A DNA stretch of 64,000 nt, from NCBI RefSeq assembly GCF_039503195.1, contig NZ_JBCJKP010000001.1:3348001-3412000 (forward strand). Direction: 5' to 3'. A program made the position numbers and the translations under genes. The DNA comes from Streptomyces mirabilis (GTDB lineage Bacteria > Actinomycetota > Actinomycetes > Streptomycetales > Streptomycetaceae). The first letter of the stretch is position 1, and each line of letters begins with the position of its first letter. The notes beneath the pieces are model-generated. The model was not told where the DNA came from, made no database searches, and saw nothing but the letters and a program-made list of their open reading frames with translations. Shown in pieces: positions 15,827 through 24,254 of this stretch.

Positions 15827-17284
15827 ATGTTTGGCATCTATCTCAAGCGTGAGCTGAGCCGGCGCAAGAAAGCGGCCCTGGTGATCGCCATGGGTCTGGC
15901 GCTCGGTATCGCGCTGGTCATCACCGTCAACTCGGTGTCGGCCGGCATGCAGCAGGCTCAGGACAAGGTCCTGAAGTCGCTGTACGGGCTCGGCACCGAC
16001 ATGACGGTGACCAAGGCCCAGGCGGCGCCTTCGGGCACCTCGTCCGGCAGACCGAAGTTCGACTTCAACGCCAAGTCGAGCAGCTCCACCAAGCAGAGTT
16101 CGGACCGCGTGATGACGCAGGGCGGACAGTCCCTGGCCTCCTCCCTGGTCACCAAGGTCTCCACGCAGAAAGGCGTGGCGAGCGCGGTGGGCGCGCTGAG
16201 CCTGAACGTCACCAAGGTCGACGGCTCCTTCACCCAGGGCACCGCGAAGTCCTCGACGTCCGGCGGCTCCTCCCGGCAGGGCGGCCCCGGCGGCAGCAGC
16301 ACGGGAGCGCCCCAGGTGCAGGGCGGCGGCGCCTCCTTCGACGTGAACTCGTACTCCGTCGCAGGCGTCGACGTCACCGACCAGGGCCTCGGCCCGCTCG
16401 CCACCTCGAAGATCACCTCGGGCAAGACCTTCACGGCGACGCAGACCGATGCGAAGGTCGCGGTGGTCAGCAAGTCGTACGCCAAGGAGAACAAGTACAC
16501 GGTCGGCAAGACCTTCAAGATCTCCGGCACCAAGTACACGGTCATCGGGATCGCGACGCCGGACAGCAGTGAATCGACGACCGACGTCTACCTGCCGCTG
16601 AAGCAGGCGCAGACGCTGGGCGACGCGAAGAACAAGGTCACCACGATCTACGTCAAGGCGACCGACTCCAAGCAGATCACCACGGTCAAGGCGACCATCC
16701 AGAAGAACATCTCGGGTACGACGGTCACCACCTCCGCCGACCTCGCCTCCACCGTCTCCGGCTCCCTGTCGACCGCCTCGAACCTGGCGACCAGCGTCGG
16801 CAAGTGGCTGTCCATCGCGGTGCTCGTGGCCGCGTTCCTGGTGGCGGCGCTGCTGACCTCCTCCGCCGTGTCCCGCCGGGTGCGTGAGTTCGGCACCCTC
16901 AAGGCGCTCGGCTGGCCCTCCCGCAAGGTCACCCGGCAGGTCGTCGGCGAGTCCATCGTGAACGGTCTGATCGGCGGCGCGCTCGGCATCGCCATCGGCC
17001 TCGGCGCGGCGTACGCGGTGACGGCGATCAGCCCGAAGCTGACCGCGGAGCTTGGCAACACCGGTGGTGGCGGTGGCGGAATGGGCGGTGGCCCCGGCGG
17101 TGGCGGTCCCGGGCAGCAGGCGGTCAAGAACACGATGGAGATCGCGCTCTCCGCGCCGGTCTCGGTGACCACCATCGCGCTCGCCGCGGGCCTGGCCATC
17201 GCGGGCGGTCTGATCGCCGGTGCGATGGGCGGCTGGCGCGCCTCGCGGATGCGCCCGGCGGACGCGCTGCGCAGCGTCGCCTAG
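15827..17284 (+). CDS. MacB/FtsX-type ABC transporter permease
   Basis: About 485 residues with one N-terminal membrane helix (LVIAMGLALGIALVITVNSV). A large extracytoplasmic Ser/Thr/Gly-rich MacB-periplasmic-core domain (about 45-320) follows, then three C-terminal helices with an FtsX domain (VSRRVREFGTLKALGWPSR). A Gly-rich loop GNTGGGGGGMGGGPGGGGPG sits between helices. Such permeases work with a MacB-like ATPase in mechanotransmission or export of peptides/antibiotics and are often run by two-component systems. ATG 15827 has GGGGAACGGG just before it. The partner ATPase starts 106 bp downstream. Confidence 0.9.
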   Translation: MFGIYLKRELSRRKKAALVIAMGLALGIALVITVNSVSAGMQQAQDKVLKSLYGLGTDMTVTKAQAAPSGTSSGRPKFDFNAKSSSSTKQSSDRVMTQGGQSLASSLVTKVSTQKGVASAVGALSLNVTKVDGSFTQGTAKSSTSGGSSRQGGPGGSSTGAPQVQGGGASFDVNSYSVAGVDVTDQGLGPLATSKITSGKTFTATQTDAKVAVVSKSYAKENKYTVGKTFKISGTKYTVIGIATPDSSESTTDVYLPLKQAQTLGDAKNKVTTIYVKATDSKQITTVKATIQKNISGTTVTTSADLASTVSGSLSTASNLATSVGKWLSIAVLVAAFLVAALLTSSAVSRRVREFGTLKALGWPSRKVTRQVVGESIVNGLIGGALGIAIGLGAAYAVTAISPKLTAELGNTGGGGGGMGGGPGGGGPGQQAVKNTMEIALSAPVSVTTIALAAGLAIAGGLIAGAMGGWRASRMRPADALRSVA

Positions 17285-17313
17285 CCCCTTCGGGCGATCC
17301 CGTCCGCGCCCTG

Positions 17314-17357
17314 CCCCTTCCCCTCCTCCTCTCTCCCCTCCTCCTCTCTCCCCTCCC
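17314..17357. repeat. 44-nt homopyrimidine tract with a 15-bp tandem unit between permease and ATPase genes
   Basis: The + strand is uninterrupted C/T from 17314 to 17357. Two copies of CCCCTCCTCCTCTCT (17320-17334, 17335-17349) and a partial third are seen. It lies 34 bp before the ATPase start, in the intercistronic mRNA. Confidence 0.9.
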
Positions 17358-17390
17358 ACTTCAACGCCTGCTTCATCTTCGGAGAACCTC

Positions 17391-18104
17391 ATGTACAAGC
17401 TCACCGGCGTCACCAAGCGCTACACACGGGGCAAGGACACGGTGGAGGCGCTGCGTGGCATCGACCTCACCATCGAGGACGGCGACCAGCTCGTCATCCA
17501 GGGCCCCACGGGCGGCGGCAAGTCCACCCTGCTCCAGATGATCGGCGGCCTGGACCGTCCCTCCGCCGGCAGCGTCGAGCTGGACGGCGTCGACCTCGCC
17601 TCCATCAGCGAGGCCAAGCTGACCCGGCTGCGCGCCGAGAAGATCGGCATCATCTTCCAGTCCTTCAACCTCATCCCGACGCTGACCGCGCAGGAGAACG
17701 TCGAGACCGCGCTCGTACCGCTCGGGGTGAAGCCCGCGGAGCGGCGCGAGCGGGCCGCCGAGGCGCTGCGTTCCGTCGGTCTCGGCGAGCGGCTGACGCA
17801 TGCGCCGTCCGAGCTGTCGGGCGGCCAGCAGCAGCGTGTCGCCATCGCCCGCGCGCTGGTCAAGAAGCCGAAGGTGCTCCTCGCGGACGAGCCGACCGGC
17901 AACCTCGACGAGGGCACCCGCGACGACATCATGGGTCTGCTGGAAGGGCTGTGGCACGAGTACGGGCTGACCTTCATCATGGTCACCCACGACTCGTCGA
18001 TCGCCCGCCGGGCGCCGCGCCTCGCGACCATCGAGGCCGGGCAGATCACACTGACCGAGCAGGGGGGCCGACGCCCCCTGGCCCAGCAGTACGTCCAGCA
18101 GTAG
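17391..18104 (+). CDS. ABC transporter ATP-binding protein (LolD/MacB type)
   Basis: A complete 237-residue ATPase: Walker A GPTGGGKST, Q-loop FQSFNLIP, signature LSGGQQQRVAIA, Walker B VLLADEPTGNLD and H-loop VTHDSS. The LolD/MacB/FtsE subgroup is shown by the NLIPTLTAQENV segment. It pairs with the upstream permease. ATG 17391 follows GGAGAA at a good distance. Confidence 0.95.
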   Translation: MYKLTGVTKRYTRGKDTVEALRGIDLTIEDGDQLVIQGPTGGGKSTLLQMIGGLDRPSAGSVELDGVDLASISEAKLTRLRAEKIGIIFQSFNLIPTLTAQENVETALVPLGVKPAERRERAAEALRSVGLGERLTHAPSELSGGQQQRVAIARALVKKPKVLLADEPTGNLDEGTRDDIMGLLEGLWHEYGLTFIMVTHDSSIARRAPRLATIEAGQITLTEQGGRRPLAQQYVQQ

Positions 18105-18121
18105 ACGCGGCCCGGGGCCGC

Positions 18122-19114
18122 TCACCGTCCCAGCACGCGGTCGGCCTCGGCCAACTGCGCGGCGGTGAGCGGCCCTCGCGCGATCGCGCCGGCGTTCTCC
18201 TCGGCCTGGGCGACCGAGCGGAAGCCGGGGATCGGGACGGTGCGCGGGCTGCGGGCCCACAGCCAGGCGAGGGCGCCCTGCGCGAGGGTACGGCCGCCGC
18301 TGGTGAGGATGTCCCGGAGGGCGTCGACCCGGGCGAGCCAGTCCGGGTCGGCGCCGCTGTCGCGCCGGAAGCCGGGCAGCCAGGCGGGCGGCGCGCTGCG
18401 GATGTCCCCGGCCTCCAGCGCCCGCCCGGCGCTCCGCCCGCCGGTGAGCAGCCCCATGGCGAGCGGGCTGCGGTTGATGCTCGCGAGGTTCGACTCCTCG
18501 CAGAGCGCGAGGAGTTCCGGCGCGTCCTGGAGGACGTTGAGACGGTGCTGTACGGCCGCGCAGTGCGGGCCCCGCGCGAACACGGCGGCCCGCGCCGGGT
18601 CGTCGGTGCTCCAGGCGTACGAGCGGATCAGCCCCTCCCGAACCAACTCCTCGCAGGTGTCGCGGAGTTGGGCGGCCCGCTCCGGGTCGGCGTCGGAGAG
18701 GTGCAGCTGGTAGAGGTCGACATGGTCGGTGTCGAGGCGCCGCAGTGAGGCGGTCAGCGCACGGCGGACGTACGCGGGGGAGTCGTCGGAGCCGGTGCAC
18801 AGGCGGCGGTCCTCGTCGATGACGTTGCCCCACTTGGTGGCGACGACCACGTCCGCGCGCCGCTTGCCCAGTGCCCGCGCGAGGACGCGTTCGCTGTGCC
18901 CCGTCCCGTACGCGTCCGCCGTGTCGAAGAACGTCACGCCGAGGTCGAGGGCCCGCCGGACGGCTCGTACGGACTCCTCGTCGTCGACCTTGCCCCAGCC
19001 GAGCGGCTGCCCGCCGGGCGTCGCCCACTCGCCTCCGATGGCCCAGCAGCCGAAGCCGAGGGCGCTCACCTCGATACCGGTCCGTCCCAGCGTCCTGTTC
19101 CCGATGCTCTCCAT
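18122..19114 (-). CDS. Aldo/keto reductase
   Basis: The 330-residue protein starts LGRTGIEVSALGFGCWAIGG and has the AKR signatures FFDTADAYG (catalytic Asp/Tyr), VVATKWGNV (catalytic Lys) and a His in LYQLHLSD. NADPH-dependent carbonyl reduction is expected, of the type acting on sugars or xenobiotics; substrate unknown. It converges on the ABC ATPase gene, 17 bp between stops. ATG 19114 is chosen at the start of homology; a start at 19153 would add 13 non-conserved residues. Confidence 0.9.
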   Translation of the reverse strand: MESIGNRTLGRTGIEVSALGFGCWAIGGEWATPGGQPLGWGKVDDEESVRAVRRALDLGVTFFDTADAYGTGHSERVLARALGKRRADVVVATKWGNVIDEDRRLCTGSDDSPAYVRRALTASLRRLDTDHVDLYQLHLSDADPERAAQLRDTCEELVREGLIRSYAWSTDDPARAAVFARGPHCAAVQHRLNVLQDAPELLALCEESNLASINRSPLAMGLLTGGRSAGRALEAGDIRSAPPAWLPGFRRDSGADPDWLARVDALRDILTSGGRTLAQGALAWLWARSPRTVPIPGFRSVAQAEENAGAIARGPLTAAQLAEADRVLGR

Positions 19115-19172
19115 GCCCCTGGACGCTAGGAGTTGGAGCGCACACGAAGGCAAGACCCCCGGACGGTTCCGG

Positions 19173-19499
19173 CTACGCCTGGCCGGTCTCGAAGCGGATG
19201 ATCCTGCCGCCGTCGTCGACGGTGAAGCTCCACCTCGTCTTCATCTCGCCCCAAGTGTCGTTGCTGTAGCGGGCGATGAGGGCACGGCCGCCGTTCGACT
19301 CGTTGTCGACCTCCATGTGGCCGCGGGAGGAGAAGATCTCCCGATCGGTCCAGTCGGCCAGGTCGCGGTCGGCACCGTCGTCGGACATGGTCGCGTCGGG
19401 TGCGAGGACGGCCTCGAAGGCGGCACGGTCATGGGCGTTCACAGCGGTGACGAAGGCCCGGACGGCCGGGTCGCTGAGTTTCGCTACCTGAATCGTCAT
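19173..19499 (-). CDS. NTF2/SnoaL-like small protein
   Basis: A 108-residue protein (MTIQVAKLSDPAVRAFVTAV...) with the cone-shaped NTF2-like pattern: N-terminal helices, AFEAVLAPDATMSDDG, then beta strands ending VDDGGRIIRFETG. Members bind small hydrophobic molecules or act as cyclases/isomerases; no catalytic set is clear. ATG 19499 has GAAGGTG before it. It lies just upstream of the aldo/keto reductase in the same direction, 58 bp away, and diverges from the DoxX gene. Confidence 0.8.
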   Translation of the reverse strand: MTIQVAKLSDPAVRAFVTAVNAHDRAAFEAVLAPDATMSDDGADRDLADWTDREIFSSRGHMEVDNESNGGRALIARYSNDTWGEMKTRWSFTVDDGGRIIRFETGQA

Positions 19500-19641
19500 G
19501 GGAGTCACCTTCACACCGGTCCCGGACGCCCGCCACCCGAACGACACCCCGAACACGTCGGTCACGCGTGATCGGTGCGACAGTGGAGACACGGGAGGGA
19601 CCGTTCACCGTTGCCGCCGGCCGTCTGCTCTGGGAGCCACC

Positions 19642-20196
19642 GTGACCTGTTACGACCGAAGTGATCTGGGACTGCTGTTGCTCCGTCTGGGCACGGGCGG
19701 AGTGCTGGCCGCGCACGGGGCGCAGAAGCTGTTCGGCTGGTTCGGCGGGGGCGGTCTGGAGGGGACCGGGACCGCCATGGAGGCCATGGGCTACCTGCCC
19801 GGGAAGGCGAGCGCGACGGCGGCGGGGCTGGCCGAGGCCGGCGGGGGCACCCTGCTGGCGCTGGGCCTCGCGACCCCCGCGGCGGGCGCGGCGGCGGCCG
19901 GGGCGATGGTGGGCGCGGCCGCGGTCCATCTGCCCAACGGGTTCTTCGCGATGAACGGCGGCTACGAGCACGCGGCGTCGCTGGCCCTGACGGCGGCGGG
20001 CCTCGCGGTGGCGGGCCCCGGCCGCCTCTCGCTGGACCACGCCCTCGGCCACGCCGTGAACCGCGGCTGGATGGTCCCCGTGGCGCTCGGCGTGACGGCG
20101 GCGGCCACGCTGGCCGTGGTGGGCGCCCGGAACAAGAGGGTGCGCGAGACTGCCGAGGGCAAGCAGGAGGCCCTGTTCGAAGAGTTCGAGGAGTAG
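19642..20196 (+). CDS. DoxX-family membrane protein
   Basis: The protein of about 184 residues begins TCYDRSDLGLLLLRLGTGGV followed by AAHGAQKLFGWFGGGG, the DoxX signature, and has four hydrophobic helices. DoxX proteins are small membrane subunits linked with thiosulfate:quinone oxidoreductases or redox/thiol stress responses in actinobacteria. GTG 19642 with a GGGAG ribosome site is preferred; a longer frame from 19498 overlaps the divergent gene's start. No partner subunit is seen nearby. Confidence 0.85.
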   Translation: MTCYDRSDLGLLLLRLGTGGVLAAHGAQKLFGWFGGGGLEGTGTAMEAMGYLPGKASATAAGLAEAGGGTLLALGLATPAAGAAAAGAMVGAAAVHLPNGFFAMNGGYEHAASLALTAAGLAVAGPGRLSLDHALGHAVNRGWMVPVALGVTAAATLAVVGARNKRVRETAEGKQEALFEEFEE

Positions 20197-20277
20197 GCGC
20201 ATGAGGGGGTGGGCGTGGGCGTACCCGTGGCCGTCCAGATGGCGTGGGACCCGCGGCCGGTGCGGGAAGCTTGCCCC

Positions 20278-20610
20278 ATGGCTGATGACGACGTCTGGGA
20301 ATCCATCGACCGTCTGTGCACCTGGCTGGACGCCCACCGCACGCACGGCGGTCAGGAGGGCCTGCTGCTGCGCATCCTGAAACTGTCGGAGGAGGTCGGC
20401 GAGGTCGCCGAGGCGGTGATCGGCGCGACCGGCCAGAACCCGCGCAAGGGCGCCAGTCACACCTGGGACGACGTGCGGTCCGAGCTCTGCGACGTCGTCA
20501 TCACGGCCCTGGTCGCCCTGCGCACGCTGACGCCGGACGCGCGCGAGGTCTTCATGGACCGTCTGGCGGGCGTCACGCAGCGCTCGCTCGGGGCGGATCC
20601 AACTCCGTGA
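20278..20610 (+). CDS. MazG-like nucleotide pyrophosphohydrolase
   Basis: The 110-residue protein has the all-alpha NTP-PPase pattern: LLLRILKLSEEVGEVAEAVI carries the metal-binding ExxE and a later SELCDVVITAL segment supplies the second acidic pair (E/D). It probably hydrolyses a non-canonical NTP or dCTP-like substrate. ATG 20278 follows GGGAAG; the in-frame upstream start at 20209 is not conserved-looking. Confidence 0.85.
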   Translation: MADDDVWESIDRLCTWLDAHRTHGGQEGLLLRILKLSEEVGEVAEAVIGATGQNPRKGASHTWDDVRSELCDVVITALVALRTLTPDAREVFMDRLAGVTQRSLGADPTP

Positions 20611-20713
20611 GCCGCGCCCGCACTTGTTCACCCCGTGGACGGGTGCGGGCCGTCGGCAGTTGGTGGGGACGGCCGAGCCTTCTCGTCGACATCACGCCGA
20701 CGAAAGGGTCCCC

Positions 20714-22108
20714 GTGCAGGACTACCTTCTCCCCCGTGGCCGCAGGACGCTCGCCGTTGCCAGTGGGGCGCTCGCGCTCGCCGTCACGGGGCTGGGAAGC
20801 CAGGCCGGAGCGGCGAGTCACGGGACGCCGACACTGTCGCTGTCGGCGGCCTATCTGTCCGGCGCGGTGGGGGCGAGCGGGGATCCGGTCGTGAAGGTGA
20901 CGGTCGCGCAGAGCGGCGCGGACGCCGGTGCGCTCACGGTCACGGTGACCAAGAACAGCAAGACCTCCGTCGCGACCACCGCCGACGTCACGGTCACCGG
21001 CACCGGCGCCACCCGCCAGGTCGCCATCGCCGCGCGCGGCCGGGGCTACACCGACCTGACCGTGAAGGTCACCGGCGTGGACGGCGACACCGCCACCAAG
21101 ACCCTGCACTACGCCGCCTCGGCCGCCGTCCAACAGGCCGCGGACAGCAGGTACTTCACGGGTTCCAGCGACGCCTCCGCCGCCGTGGACGTCGGGGGCG
21201 GCTATGCGGTGGTGGCGGACGACGAGTCCAACACCCTTCGCCTGTACGACCGTTCGGCCTCGGGCGCGCCCATGAAGACCTGGGACTTCAGCTCGAACAT
21301 CGGTGTCTCGAAGGAGATCGACATCGAGGGCGCCACGCGCGTCGGCGACACGATCTACTGGACGGGCTCGCTGGGCAACAACAAGGACGGCGAGTACAAG
21401 TCCGCCCGCAACACCGTCTTCACCACCAAGGTCAGCGGTTCGGGCGCGGCGACCGTGCTGTCGTACGGCGGCTCGTACGGGAAGCTCCGCGACGACCTCG
21501 TCGCCTGGGACGTGGCCCACGGCGACCGTTACGGCTTCGCGGCGGGCACCGCCGACGGCCAGGTCCCCCAGCAGATCGACGGGTTCAACGTGGAGGGGCT
21601 GGAGTTCGCGCCCGGGTCGACGACGACCGCGTACCTCGGCTTCCGCGCGCCGCTCGCCCCGGCGGTCGCCGGCGGCAAGGCGCTCCTCGTGCCCGTCACG
21701 AACATGGACAAGGTGGTCGGCAGCGGCGCCACGGCCGTCTTCGGGACGCCGATCGAGCTGGACCTCGGCGGCCTCTCCGTGCGCGACCTGCGCAAGAACG
21801 CCGCGAACCAGTACCTGATCGTCGCGGGCTCCTGGGCCGCCGACGACAACTCCGACCCGTACGCCCTCTACTCCTGGGACGGCGACCCGGCGCACGCCCC
21901 GGTCAAGCGGGGCGACCTGCCCACCTCGGACCCGGGCGGCTGGGAGTCGGTCGTCGACGTCCCGGACCTCACCGTTCCCGGCGCCCGCGCCCAGCTGATC
22001 ACCGACGACGGCTCCGCCGACCTGTACGGCGACGGCACGGAGGCCAAGGACCTCACCCACCCCGAGTGGAAGAAGTCCCGGGCGACCTGGTTCACGATCG
22101 GCGGCTGA
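20714..22108 (+). CDS. Secreted DUF3616-like protein
   Basis: The precursor of about 464 residues has a signal peptide (RRTLAVASGALALAVTGLGS, cleavage near GAASHG). An Ig-like Thr/Val-rich domain (about 35-130) precedes a beta-propeller-like domain containing DIEGATRVGDTIYWTGSLG, a pattern I associate with DUF3616 proteins. It is likely extracellular; catalytic role unknown. GTG 20714 with upstream GAAAGGG gives a proper signal peptide. It is followed by an 18-bp tandem repeat. Confidence 0.75.
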   Translation: MQDYLLPRGRRTLAVASGALALAVTGLGSQAGAASHGTPTLSLSAAYLSGAVGASGDPVVKVTVAQSGADAGALTVTVTKNSKTSVATTADVTVTGTGATRQVAIAARGRGYTDLTVKVTGVDGDTATKTLHYAASAAVQQAADSRYFTGSSDASAAVDVGGGYAVVADDESNTLRLYDRSASGAPMKTWDFSSNIGVSKEIDIEGATRVGDTIYWTGSLGNNKDGEYKSARNTVFTTKVSGSGAATVLSYGGSYGKLRDDLVAWDVAHGDRYGFAAGTADGQVPQQIDGFNVEGLEFAPGSTTTAYLGFRAPLAPAVAGGKALLVPVTNMDKVVGSGATAVFGTPIELDLGGLSVRDLRKNAANQYLIVAGSWAADDNSDPYALYSWDGDPAHAPVKRGDLPTSDPGGWESVVDVPDLTVPGARAQLITDDGSADLYGDGTEAKDLTHPEWKKSRATWFTIGG

Positions 22109-22166
22109 GGCACGGGGCGGGCGGCCGGGGCACGGGGCTGCTCCGGCCTGGGGGCTGCTCTTCCCT

Positions 22167-22246
22167 GCGGGGCGACTCTGCTCCGCAGGGCGACTCTGCC
22201 CCGCAGGGCGACTCTGCCCCGCAGGGCGACTCTGCCCCGCAGGGCG
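22167..22246. repeat. 18-bp tandem repeat, about 4.4 copies
   Basis: Units GCGGGGCGACTCTGCTCC (22167-22184) and three of GCAGGGCGACTCTGCCCC (22185-22238), plus a partial copy. Each junction forms a small hairpin CTGC-CCC-GCAG, so the array can fold into a row of hairpins. It lies between the DUF3616-like gene and the phosphatase gene. Confidence 0.95.
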
Positions 22247-22320
22247 GCCCCACCCGCCAGGGCCGCCGCGTCCGCCCGGGTCGCCGCATCCGTCGTAGCG
22301 CCGTCTGAGAAGGTGACCGT

Positions 22321-22986
22321 ATGCGCCTGATCCTCATCCGCCACGGCCAGACCCCGTCCAACGTGGCCTTCCTCCTGGACACCGCCGTCCCCGGCCCGGG
22401 TCTGACCGACCTCGGTGAGAAGCAGGCCGCCGCGCTGCCCCATACGCTCGCGGACGTGGACATCGACCTGCTGTACGTCTCCACGCTGACCCGTACCCAG
22501 CTGACGGCCGCCCCGCTGGCGGCCGCCCGCGGGCTCGAGGTGGTCGTACGCGACGGCATCCGTGAGCTGGAGGCCGGGGACCTGGAGATGATGCGCGGCG
22601 ACACCGAGGCGGCCAGGACGTACTTCACGACGGCGTTCGCCTGGGTGGCCGGGGACACCGCGCTGCGGATGCCGGGCGGCGAGAACGGCATCGAGGCGCT
22701 GGGCCGCTTCGACGCAGTGGTCGCTGAGGCCGCGGCGACCGGCGTGGGCAGTGTCGCCATGGTCAGCCACGGCGCCGCGATACGGGTGTGGACGGCGGCT
22801 CGGGCGCACAACGTCGACATGTCCTTCGCGACCGAACACCGGCTGGACAACACCGACATCGTGATCCTGGAAGGCTCCCCCGAGGAGGGCTGGACGGCGC
22901 TGTCCTGGGCGGGCACGGACATCGGCGGCGCGGCGCACGCGCGGGAGAGCGGCCCTGCGGGACAGCCGCTGGACCCGACCACGTAG
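22321..22986 (+). CDS. Histidine phosphatase (phosphoglycerate mutase superfamily)
   Basis: The 221-residue protein starts MRLILIRHGQTPSN with the catalytic RHG (His8). It has the second-half motif VAMVSHGAAIRVW carrying the second active-site His, plus the acidic IRELEAGDLE. It is probably a cytosolic phosphomonoesterase; the substrate is not evident. The ATG follows GAAGGTGACC. Confidence 0.9.
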   Translation: MRLILIRHGQTPSNVAFLLDTAVPGPGLTDLGEKQAAALPHTLADVDIDLLYVSTLTRTQLTAAPLAAARGLEVVVRDGIRELEAGDLEMMRGDTEAARTYFTTAFAWVAGDTALRMPGGENGIEALGRFDAVVAEAAATGVGSVAMVSHGAAIRVWTAARAHNVDMSFATEHRLDNTDIVILEGSPEEGWTALSWAGTDIGGAAHARESGPAGQPLDPTT

Positions 22987-22998
22987 ACGTCCGCCGGT

Positions 22999-23083
22999 CC
23001 CCGCGGGTACGGGATCCGTCGCCCCACGGGTACGGGATCAGTCCGCCGCGGATGCGGGATCCGTCCCCGCGGCTAGGGGATTC
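22999..23083. repeat. Degenerate ~22-bp tandem repeat (GGGTACGGGATC core)
   Basis: Cores at 23005, 23028, 23050 and a decayed one at 23071 have periods of 23, 22 and 21 bp. The array fills the 97-bp gap between the convergent phosphatase and LacI genes. Confidence 0.75.
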
Positions 23084-24121
23084 TCACACCGGCGGCACGT
23101 TGTACGGCGGCATGTTGTACGGCGTCACCACCTGGATCGCCGACGGCAGGAACGGACCCTCGTCCGGCAGCGCCTGCTGGGCTCGCATGATCGTCTGGCA
23201 GGCGCGCCGCATGTCCTGGCGCAGGTCGTGGTGGAGTACCGCGGACAGTTTCCCCTCCGCCAGCAGCCGGGTGTTGTCGTGGTCCAGGTCGTGCGCGACG
23301 AAGGCCAGCACTCCCCGGCCGAGCGTCGCGAAGGCGTCGATGGTCGCGGTGTTGCCGCCGCCGATGGAGTAGACGGCGTTGATCTCCGGATCCCGCTCCA
23401 GAGCCGCCAGGACCAGGGCCCGCTGGGTGGAGTCCAGCCCGTCGCTGTCCGTGACCTCGACCAGTCGGCGCACGGGGCCGCCGCCGCGCATCCCGCTGCG
23501 GAAACCCATCTCGCGCTCCTCCTCGTTGCGGAAGGACCCCCGGCTGATCGTGACGAGCACATGGCCCGGACGGTCGGCGAGCCACTGGCGTATCAGGTAG
23601 GCGGCGGTGGCTCCGGCGGCCCGGTTGTCGATGCCGACGTACGCGAGTCGCGGGCTGCTGGGCAGATCCGTCACCAGCGTGACCACCGGGATGCCGGCCG
23701 CCACCAGCCGGCCGACCGCGGCGGTGACCTCGGGGACCTCCGGGGCCTTGAGGATCACTCCCTGAGAACCGCGCGCGGCGATCCTGTCCAGGTCCTTCAC
23801 CAGCTCCGCCGCGGGGTCCGTCTCGCGGAAGTGGAACCGTGAGCGGACGATCGCCGGGTGCAGGGACGGCAGTTCGGCCTCCAGGGCGTCCCGTACCGCC
23901 GAGGAGAACCGCTCCGGGGTCTGCATCACGATGTCGATCATGAACGTGCGGCCGCCGATGCGGACCTGGGTGCGCTGCCGGTCCAGGTCCTTGATGGCCT
24001 GCTGCACCTCCCGCGCCGTGCTCTCGCGCACGCCGCCGCGATGGTTGAGGACCCGGTCGACCGTCGCCTCGCTCAGGCCGGCCTGCCGGGCGATCTCGCG
24101 GATCGTATACGGATGTCCCAT
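23084..24121 (-). CDS. LacI-family transcriptional regulator
   Basis: A 345-residue protein with an N-terminal LacI helix-turn-helix (YTIREIARQAGLSEATVDRV, residues 5-24) and a periplasmic-binding-protein-like sensor domain of the sugar-binding type. The hinge-helix region is atypical (AIKDLDRQRTQV). It diverges from the SDR and Gfo/Idh/MocA genes at 24255-26118 and is their likely repressor. The 133-bp intergenic region must hold the operator, though I see no clear palindrome. Confidence 0.9.
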   Translation of the reverse strand: MGHPYTIREIARQAGLSEATVDRVLNHRGGVRESTAREVQQAIKDLDRQRTQVRIGGRTFMIDIVMQTPERFSSAVRDALEAELPSLHPAIVRSRFHFRETDPAAELVKDLDRIAARGSQGVILKAPEVPEVTAAVGRLVAAGIPVVTLVTDLPSSPRLAYVGIDNRAAGATAAYLIRQWLADRPGHVLVTISRGSFRNEEEREMGFRSGMRGGGPVRRLVEVTDSDGLDSTQRALVLAALERDPEINAVYSIGGGNTATIDAFATLGRGVLAFVAHDLDHDNTRLLAEGKLSAVLHHDLRQDMRRACQTIMRAQQALPDEGPFLPSAIQVVTPYNMPPYNVPPV

Positions 24122-24254
24122 GGCTTCCTTCGCTGCGTCCCGTGATCGCGGAGATCGATGAGGGGTTTTTGATGGTTCTCTGCGGATTGATTGACGGTCC
24201 CGGCCTCATGAGACTGGCAGAAATGTCACCGCGCCGGAAGGCGGCAGCACACTC

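Noticed and set aside
24122..24254. LacI operator in the divergent promoter region
   Set aside because: Several weak GATC/ATTGA partial repeats were seen, but no palindrome with a central CG typical of LacI sites.
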